A stretch of 64,000 nt of DNA, taken from JAFDWI01 sp963764215 (GTDB taxonomy: Bacteria; Actinomycetota; Acidimicrobiia; Acidimicrobiales; Iamiaceae). The position numbers and the translations under genes were made by a program. A model generated the notes under the pieces. That model saw nothing but the letters and a program-made list of their open reading frames with translations, searched no databases and was not told the DNA's origin. Where the stretch lies: positions 62,001 to 126,000 of the forward strand of contig CAVXRS010000002.1 in NCBI GenBank assembly GCA_963764215.1, written 5' to 3'. This document shows, one piece after another, positions 35,480 through 42,498 of the stretch (its first letter is position 1; each line of letters opens with the position of its first letter).

Positions 35480-36754
35480 GTGTCTGAAACGGTCGGAACG
35501 CCCGGCGCTTCCCGGGCTGCAGCGCACCTCGAGCCGGGGACCCGTCCGGTCGTGGTCGTCGGAGCCGGCCCGGCCGGCACCGCGGCGGCTTTGACGCTGC
35601 AACGAGCGGGACTGCTCACGGTTCTCGTCGACAAGGCGACGTTCCCCCGGGACAAGTGCTGTGGCGACGGGCTGACCACCGGGGCACTGCGTCACCTCGA
35701 GGCACTGGGTCTCGACCCGAGGAAGATTCCGTCATGGCAACGCGTCGACGACATCATGGTGCGGGGACCGCGAGGGCGTAGCGTGCGGTTCCCGTTGCCC
35801 CGCGGTCAGGGGACGTTCGCGGCGGTCGCCCGACGGACCGAACTCGACGCCGCGCTCGTGGATCTGACCCGGGCCGCCGACATCGACGTGCACACCGGTC
35901 ACGCACTTTCCGATGCGACCACCCGGGACGATGCGATCGTCCTCACCATCGAGGGCATCGGCGAGATCCAGGCCGCCTACGTCATCGGGGCGGACGGGAT
36001 GTGGTCTCCGCTGCGCCGGGCCCTCGGGCTCCGGCTCGAGGGCTACCGGGGCGACTGGCATGCGTTCCGTCAGTACTTCACCGACGTGTCCGACCGGGCC
36101 GGCCGCGAGCTCATGGTCTTCTTCGATGCCGACCTGCTTCCCGGCTATGCGTGGTCGTTCCCGCTGGCGGATGGCCGAGCGAACGTCGGCTTCGGGATCC
36201 TGCGTGGCTCCCGACTGGACGGCGCCTCGATGAACCGTCGCTGGGATGATCTACTGCAACGCCTGCACCTCACCGCGTTTCTCGGCCCGGACGCCCGACC
36301 CGACGGGCCGCGCCGGGCCTGGCCCATTCCGACCCGGCTCCCCGGACCCGAACTCGCGCACGGCCGGGCCCTGTTCGTCGGCGACGCCGCCGCTCTTGGT
36401 GACCCGATGACCGGTGAGGGAATCGGCCAGGCCCTCGCCTCGGGAATCGCAGCCGCACGAGCGATCATCGGCCATCGGACCTCACCGGCCGATGTGCGCG
36501 GCGACTACGAAACCTGGGTGCGGCACAATCTCGCCCCGGACACGCGCATGGCCGAATGGTTGTCCCATGCCCTGCGGCACCGAAAGGGGGCACGGGCCGC
36601 CATCGCCACCGCCGGTCTGACCCCGTGGACGAGGCGGAATTTCGCCCGCTGGCTCTTCGAGGACGAGCCCCGCGGGGTGCTGTTCACGCCGAGCCGGCTC
36701 CACCGGAAGTTCCTCCGACGCGACGGCGCCTTCGCCGGGCTCGAGCGCGCTTGA
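35480..36754 (+). CDS. Geranylgeranyl-reductase-family flavoprotein (possible menaquinone reductase)
   Basis: FAD-dependent oxidoreductase of 424 residues. The Rossmann motif GAGPAG is at 28-33, followed by VDKATFPRDKCCGDGLTTGAL, the cysteine-containing loop of geranylgeranyl reductases. GADGMWSPLRRALGL is the second flavin motif. The third, FVGDAAALGDPMTGEGIGQAL, is near residue 300. Family members saturate double bonds in isoprenoid chains: chlorophyll side chains, archaeal lipids or, as MenJ in mycobacteria, one unit of the menaquinone tail. With a menaquinone pathway in the window, a MenJ-like role is a reasonable guess. Start GTG 35480 is supported by TAGCGT. Confidence 0.85.
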   Translation: MSETVGTPGASRAAAHLEPGTRPVVVVGAGPAGTAAALTLQRAGLLTVLVDKATFPRDKCCGDGLTTGALRHLEALGLDPRKIPSWQRVDDIMVRGPRGRSVRFPLPRGQGTFAAVARRTELDAALVDLTRAADIDVHTGHALSDATTRDDAIVLTIEGIGEIQAAYVIGADGMWSPLRRALGLRLEGYRGDWHAFRQYFTDVSDRAGRELMVFFDADLLPGYAWSFPLADGRANVGFGILRGSRLDGASMNRRWDDLLQRLHLTAFLGPDARPDGPRRAWPIPTRLPGPELAHGRALFVGDAAALGDPMTGEGIGQALASGIAAARAIIGHRTSPADVRGDYETWVRHNLAPDTRMAEWLSHALRHRKGARAAIATAGLTPWTRRNFARWLFEDEPRGVLFTPSRLHRKFLRRDGAFAGLERA

Positions 36755-36783
36755 CCGGTGGGTCAAGCGGTGGGTCGCTCGGT

Positions 36784-36789
36784 TACGCT
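36784..36789 (+). promoter_or_regulatory. -10 element (TACGCT) for leaderless NMO gene
   Basis: TACGCT with 6 nt to ATG 36796. It marks the start of a separate transcript for the NMO-PPOX pair. Confidence 0.45.
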
Positions 36790-36795
36790 CGCACC

Positions 36796-37755
36796 ATGCA
36801 GACCCGGCTGACCGAAATGCTCGAAATCGACCACCCCGTCATGCTTGCCGGCATGGGCGGGGTTTCCTACGCGGAACTCGCCGCCGCCGTGTCCGAAGCC
36901 GGGGGATTCGGCACGCTGGGCGCGTCCACGATGAACGACGACGAATTCGACACCCAGCTCAGCCGGGTCCGCGCATTGACGGACAAACCCTTCGGTGTGG
37001 ATCTGCTCACCGCACTGCCCGAGGGGATCGAAGCCAAGATCCAACGCATCGCCAAGTCCGGGGCGACGGTGTACGTGGCCGGGCTGGGCGTCCCGCGCGA
37101 CGTCGTGGACCTGTGCCACGCCAACAACCTGCTGGTGGTGAACATGTGCGGGAAGGTGCGCCATGCCATCGCCGCCGTGGAAGCGGGTTGTGATCTGGTC
37201 GTCGCCCAGGGCACCGAAGCCGGAGGCCACACCGGCCGGGTGGCCACGATGGCACTCGTGCCCCAGATCGTCGACGCCGTGGGTGCGCAGGTCCCCGTGG
37301 TCGCGGCCGGCGGCATCGTCGACGGCCGGGGCCTGGCAGCGGCACTGAGTCTCGGGGCGGACGGAATCTGGGTGGGTACCCGGTTCATCGCGACGCCCGA
37401 GGCCCGGACCGTTGACGGCTACAAGGACAAGTTGCTCGGTCTCACCGACGACGGAACCGTGGTCAGCCGCGCGTACACGGGCAAGACCTGTCGGGTCATA
37501 CAGAGCGACTGGACCCGACACTTCGAGGACCACCCCGACGAACTCGAACCCTTCCCCGCCCAGATCGTCAAGTCGTACCGGCAGGGCGCGAGCCATCTCG
37601 GCGGAGACGCGACCACACCGGGGGTCGACACGGACCGCGAGTTCTATCCGGCTGGACAGGGAGGCGGGGGCATCACCGACCTGCTCCCCGCCGGCGAGAT
37701 CGTGCAGCGCTTCGTAGACGAAGCCGAAGCCGTGCTCTCTAGGCTGGCCCCATGA
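36796..37755 (+). CDS. Nitronate monooxygenase-family flavoprotein
   Basis: FMN-binding TIM-barrel protein of 319 residues in the 2-nitropropane dioxygenase/NMO superfamily. It starts with HPVMLAGMGGVSYAELAAAVSEAGGFGTLGAS in two recognisable blocks. VAQGTEAGGHTGRVATMALVPQIVDAV, VPVVAAGGIVDGRGLAAALSLGADGIWVGTRFIATPEA (FMN phosphate site) and LPAGEIVQRFVDEAE follow. Some relatives oxidise nitronates; others are enoyl-reductase-like or of unknown function, so the reaction is open. ATG 36796 has TACGCT 6 nt upstream. The stop overlaps the next gene by ATGA. Confidence 0.85.
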   Translation: MQTRLTEMLEIDHPVMLAGMGGVSYAELAAAVSEAGGFGTLGASTMNDDEFDTQLSRVRALTDKPFGVDLLTALPEGIEAKIQRIAKSGATVYVAGLGVPRDVVDLCHANNLLVVNMCGKVRHAIAAVEAGCDLVVAQGTEAGGHTGRVATMALVPQIVDAVGAQVPVVAAGGIVDGRGLAAALSLGADGIWVGTRFIATPEARTVDGYKDKLLGLTDDGTVVSRAYTGKTCRVIQSDWTRHFEDHPDELEPFPAQIVKSYRQGASHLGGDATTPGVDTDREFYPAGQGGGGITDLLPAGEIVQRFVDEAEAVLSRLAP

Positions 37756-38144
37756 CCCTCGATGCGCAGCTCAAGGAAATGTCCACGGCGAAGAACTTCG
37801 CCGCACTCACGACACTTGCGTCCGATGGACAGCCCTCCACCCACATGATGTGGGTGGACGCCGACGACGACCACCTCATCGTCAACACCGAGACGCACCG
37901 ACAGAAGTTCAAGAACATGCGTGGCGACCCCCGCGTGTGTGTGACCGTCATCGACGCCGAGAGTCCCTACCGGTACATCGAGGCGCGCGGTCGGGTCGTC
38001 GACACCGTGGGTGGCGCCGAAGCCCGCCGTCACATCGATGCCACCGCGCAGCGCTACACCGGTGCCGACTACGCCGCCGAAGTCAAGAGCGAGCGGGTCA
38101 TCGTGAAGATCGCGGTGGACCGGATCCACCGGAACAACCTCTGA
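37752..38144 (+). CDS. PPOX-class flavin/F420-binding protein
   Basis: Small split-barrel protein of 130 residues in the pyridoxamine-5'-phosphate-oxidase-like superfamily. FAALTTLASDGQPSTHMMWVDADDDHLIVNTETHRQKFKNM (in blocks) is the cofactor-binding start. DPRVCVTVIDAESPYRYIEARGRVV follows, with DRIHRNNL at the C-terminus. In actinobacteria these often bind F420 and reduce quinones or biliverdin-like substrates. The ATG overlaps the NMO stop, indicating coupling; a TAGGCT hexamer 6 nt upstream may be chance. Confidence 0.83.
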   Translation: MTLDAQLKEMSTAKNFAALTTLASDGQPSTHMMWVDADDDHLIVNTETHRQKFKNMRGDPRVCVTVIDAESPYRYIEARGRVVDTVGGAEARRHIDATAQRYTGADYAAEVKSERVIVKIAVDRIHRNNL

Positions 38145-38148
38145 GCCA

Positions 38149-39681
38149 TCAGCTCCGACGGCGCGGCAGCAGGGCCTTGAGCTTGTTGGTGATGCCCCGG
38201 CGGTAGCGCAGGCGCAGGAACCGGGTCATCTGGCCACCCAGCGACCTGGGCAGCGGATACCACCATGCCTCGCGCTTCATGCCGAACCGGTCGACCAGGA
38301 TCGACTTCGAATCGCTGAACTCGCGCAGACCCTCGGCGCCGTGCACCCGGCCGATGCCCGACTGCTTCACGCCACCGAACGGGAGGCCGGGCACCGCATA
38401 GGACACGACCACGTCGTTGACACAGACATTGCCGGCCTCGATCCGCGCGGCAAGCCGCTTGCCCCGTTCCAGGTCGGTGGTCCACACCGACGAGTTCAAT
38501 CCGTAGACCGAATCGTTCGCGAGGCGCACGGCCTCGTCGTCACCGTCCACCGGCATGATCGGCAGGACCGGTCCGAACGTCTCCTCGGTCATGATGTCCA
38601 TGGTGTGGTCCACGTTGACCAGCACCGTCGGCTCGAACCACAGGCCCTCCCGGCCGGCGACGCGATGTCCGCCGGTGAGCACTCTGGCCCCTTTGGCGAC
38701 GGCATCCGCGACGTGGCGTTCGACGATCTCGACCTGACGATCAAAGGTCATCGATCCGATGTCATCGGACGGGCCGGTGCCTTGACGGACCTTCCGGGTG
38801 GCTTCCACGGCCCGCTCGACGAAGTCGTCGTAGCGGGACCGGTCGACGTAGACCCGTTCGACGGCCATACACGTCTGGCCCGCGTTGGCGAACGATCCCC
38901 AGAGTGCCCCACCGACGGCCCGGTCGAGATCCGCGTCGTCGCAGACGACCATCGGATCCTTGCCGCCGAGCTCGAGCACGACCGGGGTGAGGGTCTCCGC
39001 GGCAGCGGCCATGACCCGCCTACCGGTACGCCCTGAACCCGTGAAGCAGATCTTGTCGACGCCGGAGCGCACCAGCGCGTCGCCCGTGGAACCTCCACCG
39101 GTCACGGCACTGACGATGCCGGAGAAGTCGCCTACGTCGGCGAAGAGCTTGGCGACCTCGAGACCCACCAGCGGTGTGATCTCTGAGGGTTTGAAGACCA
39201 CGGTGTTGCCGGCGAAGAGCGCCGAGAGCACCGGGGTCATCGTCAGGGTGAAGGGGTAGTTCCAGGGGCTGATCACCCCGACGACGCCGAGTGGCGAGAA
39301 CGTCCGGTAGGCCTTCTTGTGCAGCATCGTGCCGGGTCGGACCTTCTCGTCGGCCAACACCCTGGCACCGTGCTTTGCATAGTGGTCGATCAACTCCGCG
39401 GTGGCGACGAGCTCGGTCAACACGGCTTCGGTGGGCAGCTTGCCGGTCTCCGAACAGATCACCTCGACGATGTCCTCGGCGCGGTCCAGCATCAGGTCCC
39501 GCACCCCGAGCAGGTGTTCGGTGCGCTCGGCGAAGCTCAACGCCGACCAGGCCCGCTGATTCTCACGGGCGACCAGGACTGCGGCCGCGACGTCTTCGGC
39601 CGTGTGTTCCGGGACGCGTGCGAGCACCCGCCCGGTACGCGGATCGCGGGTTTCGATGAACTGGTGGGTATCGGTGGTCAT
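38149..39681 (-). CDS. NAD(P)-dependent aldehyde dehydrogenase
   Basis: ALDH-superfamily enzyme of 510 residues. Cofactor and active-site motifs are complete: ISPWNYPFTLTMTP with the oxyanion asparagine, FTGSGRTGRRVM, ELGGKDPMVV with the general base Glu237, and NAGQTCMA with the nucleophile Cys271. EETFGPVLPIMPV and PFGGVKQSGIGRVHG follow. A basic C-terminal tail (about 475-510, RRGITNKLKALLPRRR) is longer than in soluble ALDHs and could bind membranes. ATG 39681 overlaps the stop of the LLM oxidoreductase gene. The pair is probably one operon acting on an alcohol-aldehyde-acid series. Confidence 0.92.
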   Translation of the reverse strand: MTTDTHQFIETRDPRTGRVLARVPEHTAEDVAAAVLVARENQRAWSALSFAERTEHLLGVRDLMLDRAEDIVEVICSETGKLPTEAVLTELVATAELIDHYAKHGARVLADEKVRPGTMLHKKAYRTFSPLGVVGVISPWNYPFTLTMTPVLSALFAGNTVVFKPSEITPLVGLEVAKLFADVGDFSGIVSAVTGGGSTGDALVRSGVDKICFTGSGRTGRRVMAAAAETLTPVVLELGGKDPMVVCDDADLDRAVGGALWGSFANAGQTCMAVERVYVDRSRYDDFVERAVEATRKVRQGTGPSDDIGSMTFDRQVEIVERHVADAVAKGARVLTGGHRVAGREGLWFEPTVLVNVDHTMDIMTEETFGPVLPIMPVDGDDEAVRLANDSVYGLNSSVWTTDLERGKRLAARIEAGNVCVNDVVVSYAVPGLPFGGVKQSGIGRVHGAEGLREFSDSKSILVDRFGMKREAWWYPLPRSLGGQMTRFLRLRYRRGITNKLKALLPRRRS

Positions 39682-40727
39682 GTACTCATCTCCTTGACCA
39701 TTGCGATCAGATCGGCGGCCGACTGGTCGCCGGTGGGAATCGGCGAGACCTGCAGGTGGGTCACGCCGGCTTCGGCGTACGCCGCGATGCGTTCGGCCAC
39801 GAACGATTTGGGCCCACACAAACTGAGCGAGTCGAGGAGCTCGTTCGGGACCTTGGCCGCGGCTTCGGACTTGTGGCCGGCAAGGTACAGATCCTGGATC
39901 TCGGCGGCCTCCTGCTCGAAGCCGTACCGCTGCACGACCGAGTTGTAGAAGTTTTTCCCCTTGGCGCCCATCCCGCCCACATACAGCGCCACCATGGGCC
40001 GGGCGAGGTCACGGAGGTTGCGCACGTCCTCGCCGTCGCCGATCGCCAGGATGCCCCCGGCCGAGATCTGCAACGGAGAAAGATCCGCCGACCGGTTTGC
40101 GGCGCCGGCGGCGAGCGCCTCGCCCCAGACCTCCTTGGATCGTTCCGGCAGGTAGAACATCGGGAGCCAGCCGTCCGCGACCGTGGCGGTCATCTCGACG
40201 TTCTTGGGCCCCAGCGACGCGACCCAGGTGGGGATGGTCGAGCGCACCGGGTGGGCGATGATCTTGAGCGGCTTGCCGAGCCCGGTCCCCTGCCCGGCCG
40301 GCAGGGGCATCGTGTAGTACTTCCCGTCGTGTTCGAGGCGCTCCTCGCGGGCCCAGATCTTGCGACAGACCTCGATGATCTCCCGGGTCCGTCCCAGCGG
40401 AGCGTCATAGGGAACGCCGTGCCAACCTTCGATGACCTGGGGACCGGAGGCACCCAGGCCCAGCACGAAGCGGCCGCCGGACAGGGCGTCGATGCCGGCG
40501 GCGGTCTGGGCGATCAGCGACGGAGTACGCGTGTAGATCGGCAGGATGCCCGCGCCGATCTCCACGGTCGAGGTCTTTGCGGCGAGGTACCCCATGAGGG
40601 ACGGGCCGTCGAAGCCGTACGCCTCGGCGACCCAGACCAGGTCGAGACCGGCCTTTTCCAGCTCGACGACCCGGGCGACCGATTCGGCGAAACCACCCGA
40701 GTAGTCGAGGGGCATGGAAATTTTCAT
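39678..40727 (-). CDS. F420-dependent LLM-class oxidoreductase
   Basis: Luciferase-like TIM-barrel protein of 349 residues. It resembles F420-dependent oxidoreductases: MKISMPLDYSGGFAESV, WVAEAYGFDGPSLMGYLAAKT, IGAGILPIYTRTPSLIAQTAAG, and SGGRFVLGLGASGPQVIEGWHG with the conserved GLG. Typical reactions are oxidation of secondary alcohols or reduction of activated double bonds using F420. The start has GGAGACCTG just upstream. It is translationally coupled to the aldehyde dehydrogenase. A run of 99-bp repeats lies immediately upstream. Confidence 0.87.
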   Translation of the reverse strand: MKISMPLDYSGGFAESVARVVELEKAGLDLVWVAEAYGFDGPSLMGYLAAKTSTVEIGAGILPIYTRTPSLIAQTAAGIDALSGGRFVLGLGASGPQVIEGWHGVPYDAPLGRTREIIEVCRKIWAREERLEHDGKYYTMPLPAGQGTGLGKPLKIIAHPVRSTIPTWVASLGPKNVEMTATVADGWLPMFYLPERSKEVWGEALAAGAANRSADLSPLQISAGGILAIGDGEDVRNLRDLARPMVALYVGGMGAKGKNFYNSVVQRYGFEQEAAEIQDLYLAGHKSEAAAKVPNELLDSLSLCGPKSFVAERIAAYAEAGVTHLQVSPIPTGDQSAADLIAMVKEMST

Positions 40728-40800
40728 CAGGTCTCCGCAGGGTGGTGGGCTTCTCCCCGCATGCTACCGATGCAGCCGGAGCCCTACCGACGGAACCGCC

Positions 40801-41019
40801 GCCGCCCGAACTCGAAAGCAACGCTGCGCAGGCGCCAGCCGGAGCAGCCCCCCACCCGACACCCGGATGGCGAAGCCCGAGTGAGCAGGCGACGCAGTCG
40901 CCGCCCGAACTCGAAAGCAACGCTGCGCAGGCGCCAGCCGGTGCAGCCCCCCACCCGACACCCGGATGGCGAAGCCCGAGTGAGCAGGCGACGCAGTCGC
41001 CGCCCGAACTCGAAAGCCA
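40801..41019. repeat. 99-bp direct tandem repeat, two full copies plus a partial third
   Basis: Copy 1 is 40801-40899 and copy 2 is 40900-40998. They differ at one visible base (GGAGCAG versus GGTGCAG). A 19-nt partial copy follows at 40999-41017. The unit contains the palindrome CTGCGCAG and a GGCGA/TCGCC stem. Because 99 is a multiple of three, several frames stay open on both strands. The repeat fills most of the 299-bp gap between the LLM gene start and the dapB stop; nothing else is recognisable in that gap. Confidence 0.9.
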
Positions 41020-41026
41020 ACACGTC

Positions 41027-41855
41027 TCAATCGAAGAGCAGTTGGTCCAATCCGAACGTGAGGCCACGCCGCCCGGTCATCGCCCGGATCGCCGCGGCCA
41101 CGCCAGGCATGAAGGACGTGCGATCGTATGAGTCCTGGCGAATCGTCAGCGACTGGCCGGTCGTCCCGAAAAGCACTTCCTGATGGGCCACCAGGCCGCG
41201 TCAGGCGCACCGCGTGGATGGGAATCCCGCCTGGCCCTCGACCTCCTCGGGCTCCGGGAAGTACCTCGTGCTCGGTCGGGTCGGCGGACCATCGCGACGA
41301 CGACGCCGAGATCCGTTCGGCCGTGGCGAGCGCGGTGCCCGACGGCGCATCGCGTTTGGCATCGTGGTGCAGCTCGATGATCTCGACCGAATCGAAGTAG
41401 GGCGCCGCCTCGGCGGCCAGGCGCATCAGCAGCACCGCGCTGATCGCGAAGTTCGGCGCGATCACGCAACCCGATTCGGTGAACGACGACTCGATCGCCT
41501 TCAGGTCCCCTTCGGAGAATCCGGTGGTGCCGACGACGGCGTGCACGGCGTTGTGTGCGCACCATCCGACGTTCACGCGGCCCGCTTCCGCAACCGTGAA
41601 GTCGACCGCGACGTCGATGTGCTCCGGGTTCAGATCGTCCAGGTTGCCCACGACCGTCAGTTCGCCTGCGGCTCCGCCGAGGCCGGCCACGTCACCGACC
41701 CGCTCCCCGGACGCATGCGGATCGAATGCCGCGACCAGTTCGAGGCCCGGCTCGGCCGTGACCGTACGGCACACCTCGGTGCCCATGCGCCCCGCCGCGC
41801 CGAACACGGCGACGCGGATCGGTGGCTCGTCGGATGCAGGAGTCGCTGAGGTCAC
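41027..41855 (-). CDS. dapB: 4-hydroxy-tetrahydrodipicolinate reductase, one frameshift
   Basis: Reductase of lysine and diaminopimelate biosynthesis, essential for the peptidoglycan of this group. From GTG 41855: nucleotide loop VAVFGAAGRMG, DVAVDFTVAEAGR, VVGTTGFSEG, PNFAISAVLLMRLA. IELHHDAKRDAPSGTAL follows, with the catalytic histidines and the lysine of the HHxxKxDAPSGTA pattern, then GIPIHAVRL. Near 41195-41205 one extra base occurs. Skipping it gives GLVAHQEVLFGTTGQSLTIR and YDRTSFMPGV, with a natural stop at 41027. Without correction the frame runs on into the 99-bp repeats. I regard this as a sequence error in an essential gene. The start is supported by TAGGAT 8 nt upstream. Confidence 0.93.
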
Positions 41856-41863
41856 AGCCTCTG

Positions 41864-41869
41864 ATCCTA
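41864..41869 (-). promoter_or_regulatory. -10 element (TAGGAT) for leaderless dapB
   Basis: TAGGAT on the minus strand, 8 nt before GTG 41855. It argues for this start over the GTG at 41882. Confidence 0.45.
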
Positions 41870-41907
41870 CGGCCGCCGCCACGGCGATCCGGGACCCGGG
41901 CCCCCGG

Positions 41908-42321
41908 TCAGGCCGGTGGCGGGGGAACCTCGCCGGCGGGCGCCGGTGCGGGCCCGTCAGCCGACCCCGGCGGTGGGGGCACGTCGCCGGGAGGAGGCGG
42001 ACCCCCGACCGCTCCGGGAGGGGGCACCGCCGGTGGGGCCTCCGCTTCGGGCGCCTCCGGTGCCGTCGGCTCCTCGATGGGTCCGTGCTCGGCTTCGTGC
42101 GCGACCAGCTCGGCGCGTAGCCGTTCGAGTTCGGTGTCGGCGAGGTCGCCGCCTCGACCGTTCTCCTTCGCCCAGGCCCAGGCGCCGAGCTCCGCGAGCA
42201 GCGCCTTGGCCTTGCGTCCCGCCTGGGCGTCGTCCAACTTGGCCTGACCCTGGTTGATCCCCTCGGACGCCTTCTTGCCCAGCGCCGAAGCCTGTTCCTT
42301 CGCCTTGTCCAGAAAGCCCAC
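41908..42321 (-). CDS. Small protein with charged helix and proline-rich tail, unknown function
   Basis: Protein of 137 residues. An N-terminal helical part (MGFLDKAKEQASALGKKASEG, continuing to about residue 75) is lysine/alanine-rich and resembles amphipathic stress or antitoxin-like helices. From about residue 80 the protein is dominated by proline, glycine and acidic residues (GGPPPPGDVPPPPG). The start GTG 42321 is preferred for its AAAGGAG site 5 nt upstream; GTG 42327 is possible. It lies 177 bp downstream of pnp. Similar short proteins with low-complexity tails occur in actinobacteria, but I assign no function. Confidence 0.6.
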   Translation of the reverse strand: MGFLDKAKEQASALGKKASEGINQGQAKLDDAQAGRKAKALLAELGAWAWAKENGRGGDLADTELERLRAELVAHEAEHGPIEEPTAPEAPEAEAPPAVPPPGAVGGPPPPGDVPPPPGSADGPAPAPAGEVPPPPA

Positions 42322-42498
42322 GATCACTCCTTTCGGCTGAGTGGCCCCAGCAAATCGCCAGCAGGTATCGCTCCCCAACCTACCCGAGCAGGCCGAGTCC
42401 GAGGAGCGTGACGCACGATCTGTCCGGACGCGGCACCGCCGGGCCGACCTCTTCGAGGACGAACCCGGCGGACAGTCCGAATCAGCGGATCCGACGGC

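Noticed and set aside
40801..41019. CRISPR array
   Set aside because: The copies are direct contiguous 99-bp units without unique spacers, and no cas genes are present.
40742..41131. Plus-strand 129-residue protein coded by the 99-bp repeats
   Set aside because: Open only because the period is a multiple of three; no start signal, and its 3' part overlaps dapB antisense.
40764..41882. DapB fused to a repeat-coded tail
   Set aside because: The fusion arises only from the frameshift near 41200; the corrected frame ends at 41027 before the repeats.
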